Source: an uncultured bacterium
Lineage (GTDB): Bacteria > Fidelibacterota > Marinisomatia > Marinisomatales > Marinisomataceae
NCBI GenBank assembly: GCA_943788675.1
Contig: CALSRE010000001.1
Coordinates: forward strand, 659,573-723,572
Length of the DNA: 64,000 bases
Direction: 5' to 3'
In this document: positions 21,421 through 32,102 of the stretch, one piece after another
Position numbering within the stretch: the stretch's first letter is position 1
How the letters are laid out: each line of letters starts with the position of its first letter
Program-made: the position numbers and the translations under genes
Notes under the pieces: model-generated
Told to the model about the DNA's origin: nothing
The model's input: the letters and a program-made list of their open reading frames with translations, nothing else
The model's database searches: none

Positions 21421-22377
21421 TTAAATAAGATCGTTTTTTTTCATCCAATCGTCAGAAAGAAACTTTCTCATATAATTTCTAATACTGTCAGGAAGTATCA
21501 CTAGGCAATTTTGCCCTTTTTTAAGCGATTTTGCTGCTTGTAAGGCTGCAAACATAGCAGAGCCACATGAACCCCCAATTAATAATCCTTCTTCGCGAAT
21601 AAGAGCTCTTGCAGTGTTGAAGGCTTCTTTGTCATTCACTTTAATAAAATCATCTATATATTTTTTATCACATGTCTTAGGAACAAAATCATAACCAATT
21701 CCCTCAACTTTATAAGGTTTTCCTTTGTATTCATCTTCTCCGCCAAGGATTGAACCGTAAGGATCTGCTCCAATAATTTGAATACCTGGAATTTCTTCTT
21801 TTAGCCTTTTTCCAACACCAGTGGCTGTTCCACCCGTACCAACACCCATAACAACCATGTGTAAATCAGTACCAAAATCATCTAAAATTTCTTGAGCAGT
21901 TTCGAGGTAATGTGCATCTGGATTACAGGAATTATTCCATTGATCTAAAATATGACTATTTGGAATTTCTTTATTAAGTCTTGCTGCAACACCGAAGTTA
22001 CTTTCAGGATCAGTTGAAGCAGCTTCATTAGGAGTTCGTACGATTTTTGCACCAAGAGCGTTAATTGTTAATTCTTTTTCCATACTCATTTTTTCTGGCA
22101 TACAAATTATTAACTTATATCCTCTAACTGAAGCAGCTAGAGCTAGTCCAATACCTGTATTCCCTGAAGTAGCTTCGATAAGAGTATCTCCAGGCTTGAT
22201 ACGACCTTCTTTTTCTGCTTCATCAATCATTCGAAAGGATGATCTGTCTTTTACAGACCCTCCAGGATTGACCATTTCGATTTTAGCATAAAGATTACAT
22301 TCTAGCTCTTTACCTATAGAATTTATTTTTACAACCGGGGTAGAGCCTATAGTTTCGAGAATATTATTATATATCAT
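21421..22377 (-). CDS. PLP-dependent cysteine synthase / cystathionine beta-synthase catalytic core
   Basis: [31 protein letters not shown]-like tail [26 protein letters not shown] and [19 protein letters not shown]. Confidence 0.9.
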   Translation of the reverse strand: MIYNNILETIGSTPVVKINSIGKELECNLYAKIEMVNPGGSVKDRSSFRMIDEAEKEGRIKPGDTLIEATSGNTGIGLALAASVRGYKLIICMPEKMSMEKELTINALGAKIVRTPNEAASTDPESNFGVAARLNKEIPNSHILDQWNNSCNPDAHYLETAQEILDDFGTDLHMVVMGVGTGGTATGVGKRLKEEIPGIQIIGADPYGSILGGEDEYKGKPYKVEGIGYDFVPKTCDKKYIDDFIKVNDKEAFNTARALIREEGLLIGGSCGSAMFAALQAAKSLKKGQNCLVILPDSIRNYMRKFLSDDWMKKNDLI

Positions 22378-22390
22378 GTATAGATATTAA

Positions 22391-22422
22391 AAAAAAAGGG
22401 GCGAAAAGCCCCTCTTTTTTTA
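22391..22422. terminator. Bidirectional Rho-independent terminator-like hairpin
   Basis: aaaaaaaggggcgaaaagcccctcttttttt: GC stem with A-tract and T-tract. Confidence 0.8.
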
Positions 22423-22434
22423 AAACAGAAAGAA

Positions 22435-22845
22435 TTACTTGATAGTAATTTTTCTTCCAAGTGATGATTTTGCTTTAGGAAGAAGAACTTTTAATACTCC
22501 GTTATCAATATTTGCAGAAATTTTATTAGTTTCTACATTATTTGGAACACTGAAGGTTCTTTCCATTTTACCATATTCATATGCATCATATTTATCAGAC
22601 TTTCTTTGTCCTGAGATTTTTAAACGATTGCTATCGAATGTTACTTCAATATCGTCTTTTGACATTCCAGGAATATCCATAGTCAAATAATATTCTTTTT
22701 CATTTTCATTGTAATAATTTGAAACAGAATTCATATTCATTGATGAAAATCGAGGATCGATTGATAAATCACTGAAGAACTGATCAATAATATTATCAAA
22801 TGTATCTATTTCATTGTTTAATGGTTTCCATTTTATTAAACTCAT
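22435..22845 (-). CDS. Small heat shock protein, Hsp20 family
   Basis: alpha-crystallin domain YYLTMDIPGMSKDDIEVTFDSNRLKISGQRK; ISANIDNGVLKVLLPK. Confidence 0.95.
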   Translation of the reverse strand: MSLIKWKPLNNEIDTFDNIIDQFFSDLSIDPRFSSMNMNSVSNYYNENEKEYYLTMDIPGMSKDDIEVTFDSNRLKISGQRKSDKYDAYEYGKMERTFSVPNNVETNKISANIDNGVLKVLLPKAKSSLGRKITIK

Positions 22846-22996
22846 TTTATTCTCCGTTCAATAGTTAATATTTACACTATTATACTTGCAAACGAAGTAC
22901 CAATTAGAAAAGATATGCAGGTTTGGCATAATTTAATTTTAAGTATTGCCATTTTTTCAAATTGTAATAAAATTGTATGAATTTTTGACATAAAAA

Positions 22997-24433
22997 ATGA
23001 ATTTTAAAAAAATATTATCACAAGCAAATAGTAAAGCAGAATGGGTAGGGTTACGCTTCGTTGAAGAAAAACAAAATATTCTTTCAACTAAGAAGTTTTC
23101 GCTAGACAATGTGCAGCGTAATGCAACTAGAGGAGTGATGATAGATGTGATGGTTAATGGTCAGTTTTCTTATTATGCTTCTCCTTTTCTTGATGAAAAA
23201 CATATTCTTGATTGTATAGATATAGCTGTTAATAACGCTGAATTAGCATCAAAATTTTCCGTTTTTAAATTTGATCATGATGCAGTTAGAAAAGGATATG
23301 AAGGTACTTATAAAACTAATCTTAAATCACCTTTAAGCAATTTATCAGTAAATGATATTAAAGATTTAGCTTTTCTTGGCTCAAAAAATATGATGAATTT
23401 TGATAAAAGAATAATTCATGCTGCTACAACTGTAGAGTTGATTGAAAGAAATACTCAAATTGTTAGTACAAATGGAGCTGACATTGATCAAAAAATGGAT
23501 ATAGTGTTAGTGGAGCTATCTTCAACTGCTCAAGACAAAAATGATTCACAAACTAGAAGTAATCATGGAATGAGAGGTCATTGTTTTCAGGCAGGGGCAG
23601 AATTTATTGAAGATTATAAAATCGAAGAAGAGGCAAGGCAAATATCCTCTCAAGCTATAGAATTATTGGAAGCAGAGCAATGCCCAGCCGAAGTATGCGA
23701 TTTAGTGTTAGCTCCTGATCAAATGATGCTTCAAATTCATGAGAGCGTAGGACATCCTTTAGAGCTTGACAGAATTTTAGGAGATGAAAGAAATTTTGCT
23801 GGATCCAGCTTTGTAAATCTTGAAGATTTTGGATCACTGCAATACGGTTCTGAATTAATGAATATCGTGTTTGATCCAACCGTGGATAATCAATTGGCCT
23901 CGTATAACTATGATGACGGAGGAATGCCTGCAACCAAAGAGCATCTTATCAAGGATGGTGTTCTTGTAAGGGGATTAGGCGGTATTGAAAGTCAAATTCG
24001 TTCAGGTGTTGATGGTGTATCAAATTTGAGAGCTTCATCTTGGAACAGAATTCCAATTGATCGAATGGCAAATATTAATTTAGAACCAGGTGTCTCTACA
24101 AGAGACGAAATTATAGGAAGTGTAGAGCGCGGAGTGTATATGGAAAGCAATCGTTCATGGTCCATTGATGATTACAGAAATAAATTCCAATTTGGTTGTG
24201 AGTATGCAAAATTAATTGAAAATGGTGAATTAACTAAGGTGATTAAAAATCCAAATTATCGAGGAATAACTAATCCATTTTGGAGAAGTCTTTCTATGAC
24301 TGGTAATCAGGATACTTATGAAGTGTTTGGAACTCCAAATTGCGGAAAAGGTGAGCCTAATCAAGTTGAAAGAGTTGGCCATGCTTCCCCGTTGTGCAAG
24401 TTTGATAAAGTACAAGTTTTTGGAGGAGCATAA
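22997..24433 (+). CDS. tldD: TldD-family metalloprotease
   Basis: HESVGHPLELDRILGDERNFAGSSF (HExxxH); adjacent to TldE-like gene. Confidence 0.9.
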   Translation: MNFKKILSQANSKAEWVGLRFVEEKQNILSTKKFSLDNVQRNATRGVMIDVMVNGQFSYYASPFLDEKHILDCIDIAVNNAELASKFSVFKFDHDAVRKGYEGTYKTNLKSPLSNLSVNDIKDLAFLGSKNMMNFDKRIIHAATTVELIERNTQIVSTNGADIDQKMDIVLVELSSTAQDKNDSQTRSNHGMRGHCFQAGAEFIEDYKIEEEARQISSQAIELLEAEQCPAEVCDLVLAPDQMMLQIHESVGHPLELDRILGDERNFAGSSFVNLEDFGSLQYGSELMNIVFDPTVDNQLASYNYDDGGMPATKEHLIKDGVLVRGLGGIESQIRSGVDGVSNLRASSWNRIPIDRMANINLEPGVSTRDEIIGSVERGVYMESNRSWSIDDYRNKFQFGCEYAKLIENGELTKVIKNPNYRGITNPFWRSLSMTGNQDTYEVFGTPNCGKGEPNQVERVGHASPLCKFDKVQVFGGA

Positions 24434-25773
24434 TGAAAAAAGAGATTTTTCAAAATATTTGCTCTCAAGTTTTTAGTTCTTTGCAAGATAATGAGCAATT
24501 AACTATTTATTTAGAGGGAGAAAATTCCCAATATTTTCGATTTAACGACTCAAAGTTACGACAAAGCGGAATCATTGAAGATTATGCTGTAACTATATCA
24601 CTTTTTTCTGGCAAGAAATCATTACAATCTGCAACTACAGTATCTTCAGATATTCAAAGCTCTGTTGGTAACTTAAAAAATGAAATTCAAGCCTTGAGAG
24701 ATCCTTTATCGCTTATTCCGGAGAATGAATTTACTAGTTTTCCCGATAATTTTGATTCAATAGAAATAATTAAATCAGGAAAACTTCCTGCAAGAAGTGA
24801 AATATTGGAAGCGTTAATGGAGATTATTACCAAAGATTATTTAACAGGCGTTTGGACATCTGGAAAGATTTTTAGAGCATGTTCTACTTCGGAGGGTACA
24901 AATCATTGGTTTGAAAAAGATTCTTTTATATTTGACTTTTCATTAATTGATGAAAAAGAAAATATGGTAAAAGTCTTATTTCCAGGTAATGCTTGGGATA
25001 AAGAAAAATTTACCACTGCATTCCAAGAAGCATCAGATAAATTAAAATTGATGAATAAACCAAAAATGGAATTAAAGCCAGGTAAATATAGAGTATGGTT
25101 TGAACCGAATGCCGTAGCAGATTTCGTTGATATGTTTAACTGGAATGGGGTAAGCGAATCCGCATTTAGAAACGGATCAAGTTGTTTATTAAAAATGAGA
25201 AATTCTAATCAAAAATTATCGCACCTATTTTCTTTGAAAGAGTCTTTTTCGTCAAAAGCCACAGCGCCTTTTAATTCACGAGGTGAAGTGTCAGAAGATG
25301 TTAAAATTATCGATAAAGGCGAGCTTAATAATGCCCTAGTAAACTCTAAAACAGCTTTAGAGTATGGAATAATATCTAATTTTGCTGAAGAAGCGAATTC
25401 TTGGGGAATGGGAGAGTATATGAGATCTCCTCTTATGGAAGCAGGAGACATTGAAAAAAATGACTGTTTAGCAAGGCTAGGAACAGGTATTTTTATATCT
25501 AACATTCATTATCTCAACTGGAGTGACACGCTTGGAGGAAGAATAACTGGTTTGACAAGATATGCTTGCTATTGGGTTGAAGATGGCAAGATGGTTGCAC
25601 CAATTAAAACAATGAGATTTGATGATTCATTTTATAATTTTTTTGGCAGTAATTTAGATGGTGTTGGAAAAGAGATTTTGGCCAGGCCAGTAATTGAAAC
25701 TTATGATGGTAGAAACCCTGGAGAAACTACATGTCCAGGTATATTAGTTAATGATTTTGAATTAACTCTCTAA
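24433..25773 (+). CDS. TldE/PmbA-family protein
   Basis: TldE-like architecture downstream of tldD; C-terminal TCPGILVNDFELTL. Confidence 0.85.
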   Translation: MKKEIFQNICSQVFSSLQDNEQLTIYLEGENSQYFRFNDSKLRQSGIIEDYAVTISLFSGKKSLQSATTVSSDIQSSVGNLKNEIQALRDPLSLIPENEFTSFPDNFDSIEIIKSGKLPARSEILEALMEIITKDYLTGVWTSGKIFRACSTSEGTNHWFEKDSFIFDFSLIDEKENMVKVLFPGNAWDKEKFTTAFQEASDKLKLMNKPKMELKPGKYRVWFEPNAVADFVDMFNWNGVSESAFRNGSSCLLKMRNSNQKLSHLFSLKESFSSKATAPFNSRGEVSEDVKIIDKGELNNALVNSKTALEYGIISNFAEEANSWGMGEYMRSPLMEAGDIEKNDCLARLGTGIFISNIHYLNWSDTLGGRITGLTRYACYWVEDGKMVAPIKTMRFDDSFYNFFGSNLDGVGKEILARPVIETYDGRNPGETTCPGILVNDFELTL

Positions 25774-25803
25774 ATCTCTATATTTCGACGCTATTTTAAA
25801 ATT

Positions 25804-25877
25804 GGCGTCGTACCCAAGTGGTTTAAGGGACCGGTTTGCAAAACCGTTATTCGTCGGTTCGAATCCGACCGACGCCT
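25804..25877 (+). tRNA. tRNA-Cys(GCA)
   Basis: GGCGTCG/CGACGCC acceptor, loop TTGCAAA, discriminator U typical of Cys. Confidence 0.93.
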
Positions 25878-25890
25878 CGTTAAATGTGTT

Positions 25891-25976
25891 GCCCGGGTGG
25901 TGAAATTGGTAGACACAAGGGACTTAAAATCCCTCGGAGATTAAACTCCGTGCCGGTTCGAGTCCGGCCCCGGGCA
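25891..25976 (+). tRNA. tRNA-Leu(TAA)
   Basis: GCCCGGG/CCCGGGC acceptor, long variable arm, anticodon TAA. Confidence 0.94.
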
Positions 25977-25984
25977 CTAATCTT

Positions 25985-26737
25985 ATGAATCATTTTATTT
26001 TCTTTCATGGAGTTGGCATACGTTCTCATTTCTGGGATACTATAATTCCAAAACTTGAAAAAAAATCACTGGAATATTCTCTTATTGATTTAGACTTTAC
26101 TTCCTTAGATAATGCTCTCGAATCATCTATTAGTTCTGTTAAAGAAATAATGAATAAATATCCTGAAAGAAACATTATTTTAGTAGGGCATAGCCTTGGT
26201 GGATTGTTTGCAATTTTTGTTGCCCAACAGCTGGGAGATGCAATACATAAGCTTATTATTGTAAACACAGGTCTTGCTCCAAAAAGAGTGGCTTTGAAGG
26301 CTATGCAGCAAATGCAAATAAATCGCTTATCAAAGTTTTTTAAGAAAATGGGTATGAGAATGCTTTTTAGTGGTCAGCTGCCTAAATGGTTAACAAGATC
26401 CCTTTTTTTTACAAGCGATACTTCTGAGGAAGTTCAATTGGAGCTCTCAAAGCATAAAGTAAGAGAGAGTCGCTCGTTTTTAATGGAACACTTTAATTCT
26501 AAAAAAATGTGGAATGCACATTTAAATCGTATTCATTTTAGCGGACCTGATAACGTACTTTCAATATTTGGTAGCAAAGATAAAACCACTCCAAAAAGAG
26601 CTTTTATGTACCTGGTAAAAAAGCTAAATGCATCACATAACATTTACCATGGTAGTGGCCATAATGATATAATAACAGCTGAAAAATATAATGATAAATT
26701 TGTAGAAGATATTATATTATTTGCTGATAATATTTAA
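25985..26737 (+). CDS. Alpha/beta hydrolase
   Basis: FFHGVGIRSHFWD; nucleophile elbow LVGHSLGG; terminal GSGHND His. Confidence 0.85.
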   Translation: MNHFIFFHGVGIRSHFWDTIIPKLEKKSLEYSLIDLDFTSLDNALESSISSVKEIMNKYPERNIILVGHSLGGLFAIFVAQQLGDAIHKLIIVNTGLAPKRVALKAMQQMQINRLSKFFKKMGMRMLFSGQLPKWLTRSLFFTSDTSEEVQLELSKHKVRESRSFLMEHFNSKKMWNAHLNRIHFSGPDNVLSIFGSKDKTTPKRAFMYLVKKLNASHNIYHGSGHNDIITAEKYNDKFVEDIILFADNI

Positions 26738-26839
26738 TATAAAGAATAGACTTAAAGTATTACTTTATGTATAAATTTGAACATAACTTAAATCATATAA
26801 TTCTTGGATAGCTATAATCAATTTGGTAAAATTGAAGTA

Positions 26840-27250
26840 ATGAGACCCTTCCATTTAGCTTTTCCTGTAACAGACTTATCCGCTGCAAAATCTTTTTATG
26901 TAGATGTATTGAATTGTAAAGTTGGAAGGTCATCGGATCATTGGATTGATTTTGATATGTTTGGTCATCAGGTTGTAGCGCACTTAGTAGAGCAAGCTGA
27001 ACATCCTTCAACCAATTGTGTAGATGGAGATGATGTGCCAGCATCTCATTTTGGAGTAATTCTAACAATGGATCAATGGAACATTCTCAAAGAAAATTTA
27101 ATAGCTTATAAAATTAAATTTATTATTGAACCAAAGATTAGATTTGTAGGCGAACCGGGGGAGCAGGCAACAATGTTTTTCCTTGACCCTTCGGGAAATG
27201 CATTAGAATTTAAAGCCTTTAAAGATGATTCAAGTATTTTTGCTAAATAA
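26840..27250 (+). CDS. VOC/glyoxalase-family protein
   Basis: RPFHLAFPVTDLSAAKSFYVDVLNC; FFLDPSGNALEFKAF; start refined to ATG 26840. Confidence 0.9.
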   Translation: MRPFHLAFPVTDLSAAKSFYVDVLNCKVGRSSDHWIDFDMFGHQVVAHLVEQAEHPSTNCVDGDDVPASHFGVILTMDQWNILKENLIAYKIKFIIEPKIRFVGEPGEQATMFFLDPSGNALEFKAFKDDSSIFAK

Positions 27251-27261
27251 GGAATATATAG

Positions 27262-27960
27262 ATGGATAAAACTGCAATTGAACATTGGTCTCCAGTAATA
27301 GGAGGACAGTTTTGGTGGTTGGGAGTAATATTCGCATTGATTTTTGTACCACTTATGATTTTTGTGGGCGGTAAATTAACTTCAAAACAGCGAGATATAG
27401 CTATCTATGGAATGGGTATTTATCAACTTGGAAACAAAATTCTTTCTCAAGTTGGCTATCTGCTATCAGATAATTATATTTTGGCTTCAAACTTGCCTCT
27501 TCATTTGTGTGGTTTATCGGGAATTTTAGCAGGTATAGTTGTTTTTTATCGAAAGCAAATGCTCTTTGAGTTTTTATATTTTTTTGGTTTAGTGGGTTTT
27601 ATTCACTCGGTTTTAACTCCAGAATTCACAGGTGGTACTTCTACTTGGAAAATTTTTGATTATTACGTTGGACATTCAATGTTGATTATTGTTCCAGTTT
27701 GGTTGATGAAATATTATGACTTTAGATTGAGACCTAATTCATGGTGGACAAGTTTCGTATATTTGCAATTAATCGTCGTTATTGTCATGCAAATAAATAA
27801 CATTATTGGAAACGGAGCTAATTATATGTATTTGGCAAAAGCTCCAATAGCAAATAGTCCATTAGTTTTACAAGATCCGTATCATATTATAGGATTTGAG
27901 ATTTTTGCCTTAATTCATTTTTACGTGTTAGATGTTATAGCAAGGCGGATATTTAATTAA
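27262..27960 (+). CDS. TIGR02206/YwaF-like integral membrane protein
   Basis: Multiple TM segments; NLPLHLCGLSGILAGIVVFY motif. Confidence 0.75.
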   Translation: MDKTAIEHWSPVIGGQFWWLGVIFALIFVPLMIFVGGKLTSKQRDIAIYGMGIYQLGNKILSQVGYLLSDNYILASNLPLHLCGLSGILAGIVVFYRKQMLFEFLYFFGLVGFIHSVLTPEFTGGTSTWKIFDYYVGHSMLIIVPVWLMKYYDFRLRPNSWWTSFVYLQLIVVIVMQINNIIGNGANYMYLAKAPIANSPLVLQDPYHIIGFEIFALIHFYVLDVIARRIFN

Positions 27961-28967
27961 TGACACTCTTATTAGCATATTTCTTTTTGGCATTAGTTTT
28001 ATCGTTTTTATGCTCACTTCTTGAAGCTGTTTTATTGTCAACTCCTGGTTCTTATGCATCCATCCTATCTAAGCAAAATGGGCAGGACGGTGCACGCCTT
28101 GAACGTTTTAAAGAAAATATTAATCGTCCTTTAGCAGCGATATTAACCCTCAATACCTTTGCACATACTTTAGGAGCTGCTGGCGTAGGAGCTCAAACCT
28201 TAGAGCTTTACGGAGAGGGGTCAGTTGCCCTGGCTTCTGGAATTCTCACTTTGTTAATCCTTATTTTTTCTGAAATCATTCCCAAAACAATTGGTAGCGT
28301 ATATTGGAGAAGTTTAATTGGTACAACAACAAAGATTATTGAAGTGTTAATCTTTTTTACTTACCCATTAGTATTGTTAGCTGAATTTATTTCAAACTTT
28401 GCAAATGGTGAGGCTACTGTAACAAGAGAAGAAGTAATCGCTATGGCTGAAATGGGAGAAGATGAAGGCGTGCTTGAAGAGCAAGAAACTGATATTATAG
28501 AAAACACCCTAAAATTAAAAGATGTAAAAGCAAAAGACATTATGACACCTCGATCAGTGATATTCGCTTTAAATAGTGATTTAACGGTAGGACAAGTGCT
28601 TGAGGAGCATGATACCCTAGATTTTACTAGAATACCTATTTACAGTACGGATTTGGACGCAATTGATGGTATGGTAAATCGTTATGAGATTATTAATAGA
28701 AAAGCAGATGATCAATTCAGTACAAGAATGCACGAGATTTCACAAGAAGTTCCAATGATAAATGAAAACGATTCCATTGATAAAGTTTTAGAGCTATTTA
28801 TTAAAAACCGAGATCATATGGCATTGGTAAATAACGACTCAAAAGTCTTAACAGGATTAATTACTCTAGAGGATGCTATTGAAACTATTTTAGGACAAGA
28901 AATTGTCGATGAGCACGATTCGGTGGTAGATATGAGAGATTTAGCTGAGTCTAAAGAGAATAAATAA
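27960..28967 (+). CDS. CNNM/CorC-type (DUF21 + CBS pair) transporter family protein
   Basis: SEIIPKTIGSVYW; KDIMTPRSVIFAL; LEDAIETILGQEIVDEHD. Confidence 0.9.
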   Translation: MTLLLAYFFLALVLSFLCSLLEAVLLSTPGSYASILSKQNGQDGARLERFKENINRPLAAILTLNTFAHTLGAAGVGAQTLELYGEGSVALASGILTLLILIFSEIIPKTIGSVYWRSLIGTTTKIIEVLIFFTYPLVLLAEFISNFANGEATVTREEVIAMAEMGEDEGVLEEQETDIIENTLKLKDVKAKDIMTPRSVIFALNSDLTVGQVLEEHDTLDFTRIPIYSTDLDAIDGMVNRYEIINRKADDQFSTRMHEISQEVPMINENDSIDKVLELFIKNRDHMALVNNDSKVLTGLITLEDAIETILGQEIVDEHDSVVDMRDLAESKENK

Positions 28968-29022
28968 ATAATTAATTAAATATTTGAGTTTTTAAAATCC
29001 TACATTAACTTCTTCACCAGTT

Positions 29023-29397
29023 ATGGCTAAAAAACAAACATTCGAATCAAAGCTAAGTAAAAAAGGTAGCAACTTTAAATATGTTAAACATATCAAGTCT
29101 GTTGTATCAGAAGATTCCGGTTTTATCAAATTTTTAGATAATATGGTTAGACTAGAAGAAAATGAAAATATCGATCAGGCCTTAAAGCGTATGGACGAAG
29201 AGTCAAAACAAGTTTTATCATTTGGTGAATCTATTGAAGAAGCTCCTGCTGAAGAAGTAAAAGAAGATGCTCCAGTAGAAGAATCAAAAGAAGAAGCTCC
29301 TGCTGAAGAAGTAAAAGAAGATGCTCCAGTAGAAGAAGCTGAACCGGCAACTGAAGACCAATCAGCTGAAGAAGCTGACGTATCCTCCGATAAATAA
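29023..29397 (+). CDS. Hypothetical acidic protein with tandem C-terminal repeats
   Basis: EEAPAEEVKEDAPVEESK x2; ATG start; good ORF. Confidence 0.75.
   Translation: MAKKQTFESKLSKKGSNFKYVKHIKSVVSEDSGFIKFLDNMVRLEENENIDQALKRMDEESKQVLSFGESIEEAPAEEVKEDAPVEESKEEAPAEEVKEDAPVEEAEPATEDQSAEEADVSSDK
29236..29343 (+). repeat. 54-bp (18-aa) near-perfect tandem duplication within acidic protein gene
   Basis: gaagaagctcctgctgaagaagtaaaagaagatgctccagtagaagaa repeated at 29236 and 29290. Confidence 0.95.
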
Positions 29398-29399
29398 TT

Positions 29400-29484
29400 G
29401 GAGAGGTGGCCGAGTGGCTTAAGGCGCACGCTTGGAAAGCGTGTAGAACGCAAGTTCACGCAGGTTCGAATCCTGTCCTCTCCG
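29400..29484 (+). tRNA. tRNA-Ser(GGA)
   Basis: GGAGAGG/CCTCTCC acceptor, long variable arm, loop TTGGAAA. Confidence 0.94.
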
Positions 29485-29495
29485 CAAAAAAATAA

Positions 29496-29864
<369 letters not shown>

Positions 29865-29865
<1 letters not shown>

Positions 29866-30320
29866 TGAATTCCATCAAAAAAATAAAAACAACCAACAAT
29901 CTAGAATTTTTTACAGTCTCTGTTGATTCAAAAAAAGAAATCCCTTTTATTGATACAATGGTGTCAGCAGGGTTTCCGTCACCGGCAGATGATTATCTAG
30001 ATTTACCTATTGATCTTAATGAATACTTAGTGGAAAATAGCGCAGCTACTTTTTATATAAGAGTAACTGGAAATTCGATGACAGATGAAGGGATTGATGA
30101 TGGAGATTTATTGATTGTAGATCGATCAAAAACCGCAAAGAATGATGATATTGTTATTGGTGTTTTGAATGGCGAGTTTACTGTCAAAAAAATTCAAAAA
30201 ACAAAAACTAAATTATTCTTAGTTGCAGCTAATAAAGATTATAAAAAAATTGAAATTAGCGAAGAGATGGATTTTTCAGTGTGGGGAGTTGTAACATATG
30301 TTGTCCACAAAACAAGATAA
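29865..30320 (+). CDS. umuD: UmuD-like S24 peptidase, error-prone polymerase V accessory
   Basis: GFPSPADDYLDLPIDLNEYLV; VTGNSMTDEGIDDGDLLIVDRS; followed by umuC. Confidence 0.93.
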
Positions 30321-31575
30321 GTATATTGCAATAATTGACTGCAATAATTTTTATGCTTCATGTGAAAGAGTTTTCAACCCCAAATTAAACAAGAAACCCG
30401 TTATTGTTTTATCTAACAACGATGGGTGTGTTATTGCACGCTCACAGGAGGTCAAAGATTTAGGTATCCCTATGGGAATCCCAGTTTTTAAAATTAGACA
30501 TCTTGTTGAGATTCATAGCATCCAGATTTTTTCATCCAATTTTTCACTATATGGAGATATGTCTAATAGAATAATGAGTATTATTCGTTCTGAAAATGCA
30601 GATATGGAAGTGTATTCCATTGATGAAGCATTCGTAACTATCAATCCTCGTTATAAAGATCCTATGAAATATGCCGTTGAATTAAGAAATAAGATTTATC
30701 AATGGACCGGAATTCCGGTATCAATCGGAATAGGAAAAACTAAGACTTTGGCTAAAGTAGCAAACCATTTATCTAAAAGAGGCGTAGGAAAGGACAACGT
30801 CTGTTTGGTTGATAGTAAAAACGATCAAGACTTATTACAGAAAGTCAAAGTGCGCGATATTTGGGGAATAGGAAAGAGAAAGCAAAAATTTCTGAAGATT
30901 AATGGTATTTATAATGCTTATGATTTGAAACAAGCTAATCCTGAGTGGATTCAAAAACATATGACCATTATTAGTAGGCACACAGTAGATGAGTTGAATG
31001 GTAGAAAAAAGATAGAGTTAGAGCGTGAATTTGTCACTAAAAAGAGTATTTCAACCTCTAGATCGTTTCCTAGAATGATTTCCGACCTTAATACTTTAAG
31101 AAACGCTATTTCTTCACATGCTTCCAGATCTGCTGAAAAGCTTCGATCACAAAATAGCTATGTAAATTTGATTGGAGTATATTTGTTTACTAATCATTTT
31201 CGCGCTGATTTGCCTCAATATCGCCGCTATATCAACGTTCAGTTACCTGTTGCTCTAAATGATACCAGCGGCATTATTAACGCTGCTTTAGAGGGGTTGT
31301 ATGCGATTTATAAAAGCGGATATGAGTATAAGAAATGTGGAGTAGTCTTAAATGATTTAGTACAAGCAAATGAAGTACAGCAATCATTGTTTTACGATCG
31401 AAGAGATAAGGATGAACGTATTAGTGCATCTATTGATCAAATTAACCAAGCTTTTGGATCAGATACGATTAGATATGCAGTTCAAGGAGAAAGTGAGTCT
31501 TGGTCGATTAAAAGAGAACAACTCTCACCGAGCTATACAACAAATTGGAACGATTTTTTAACATTGAAGGTCTAG
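30298..31575 (+). CDS. umuC: DNA polymerase V catalytic subunit UmuC (Y-family)
   Basis: IDCNNFYASCERVFNPKL; VYSIDEAFV; VSIGIGKTKTLAKVANHLSKR. Confidence 0.96.
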   Translation: MLSTKQDKYIAIIDCNNFYASCERVFNPKLNKKPVIVLSNNDGCVIARSQEVKDLGIPMGIPVFKIRHLVEIHSIQIFSSNFSLYGDMSNRIMSIIRSENADMEVYSIDEAFVTINPRYKDPMKYAVELRNKIYQWTGIPVSIGIGKTKTLAKVANHLSKRGVGKDNVCLVDSKNDQDLLQKVKVRDIWGIGKRKQKFLKINGIYNAYDLKQANPEWIQKHMTIISRHTVDELNGRKKIELEREFVTKKSISTSRSFPRMISDLNTLRNAISSHASRSAEKLRSQNSYVNLIGVYLFTNHFRADLPQYRRYINVQLPVALNDTSGIINAALEGLYAIYKSGYEYKKCGVVLNDLVQANEVQQSLFYDRRDKDERISASIDQINQAFGSDTIRYAVQGESESWSIKREQLSPSYTTNWNDFLTLKV

Positions 31576-31628
31576 TAAAAAATTACCAATTTAAAGAAGA
31601 GCTAAAAGCTAGCTAGGTCAATAATAAA

Positions 31629-32102
31629 ATGAGATTAATAATGAAAAAATTTATATTATTACTAATATTATTCAATATTTTTACTTTCGCTCAAGAGTCT
31701 TCAACTGGTAATATTCTAGAAGATCATGACAAGGCTGTAGAAAGTATTCTATCAGATGAAATCAAAAAACAAAAAAAGATAATTAACAAAGCCTTGGCTA
31801 AACAAAGCAATGATGTATTATTTAATCAAGCAACATATTCTTTTTTAGGTTTTATTGGCACAATTATACTTGAAGGAAATAATGCAAGTAATCCTGCAAA
31901 CTACATTCCAATAATCTTAGGACATGCGTTAGTACCAGTTCTTGAAATGAAGGAAATCAATGAAAGCAATGAACCTGAATCATTAAAAAAAATGCGTAAA
32001 AGCAGAGTAAGGGTAAACAGTATGCTAGGATCAATCCCCATAGGAAAGTGGGTTATTGTCTCGCTTAGAATGCCAAAAGCTTTCCTTGATAGAATTTTCT
32101 AA
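31629..32102 (+). CDS. Secreted hypothetical protein
   Basis: Signal peptide KKFILLLILFNIFTFAQ; no recognised domain. Confidence 0.65.
   Translation: MRLIMKKFILLLILFNIFTFAQESSTGNILEDHDKAVESILSDEIKKQKKIINKALAKQSNDVLFNQATYSFLGFIGTIILEGNNASNPANYIPIILGHALVPVLEMKEINESNEPESLKKMRKSRVRVNSMLGSIPIGKWVIVSLRMPKAFLDRIF

Noticed and set aside
21414-21440. Possible terminator atcttaaataagat + T-run between uvrC and the cysteine synthase gene
   Set aside because: Very short AT-only stem overlapping a stop codon; too weak to claim.
29236-29343. Short repeat considered as CRISPR-like
   Set aside because: Two contiguous coding copies without spacers and no cas genes.
29175-29459. Minus-strand ORF rich in Ser/Ala (SSAGASSFDSSTGASSF repeats)
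   Set aside because: Antisense shadow of the acidic repeat gene and partly of tRNA-Ser; no independent coding support.
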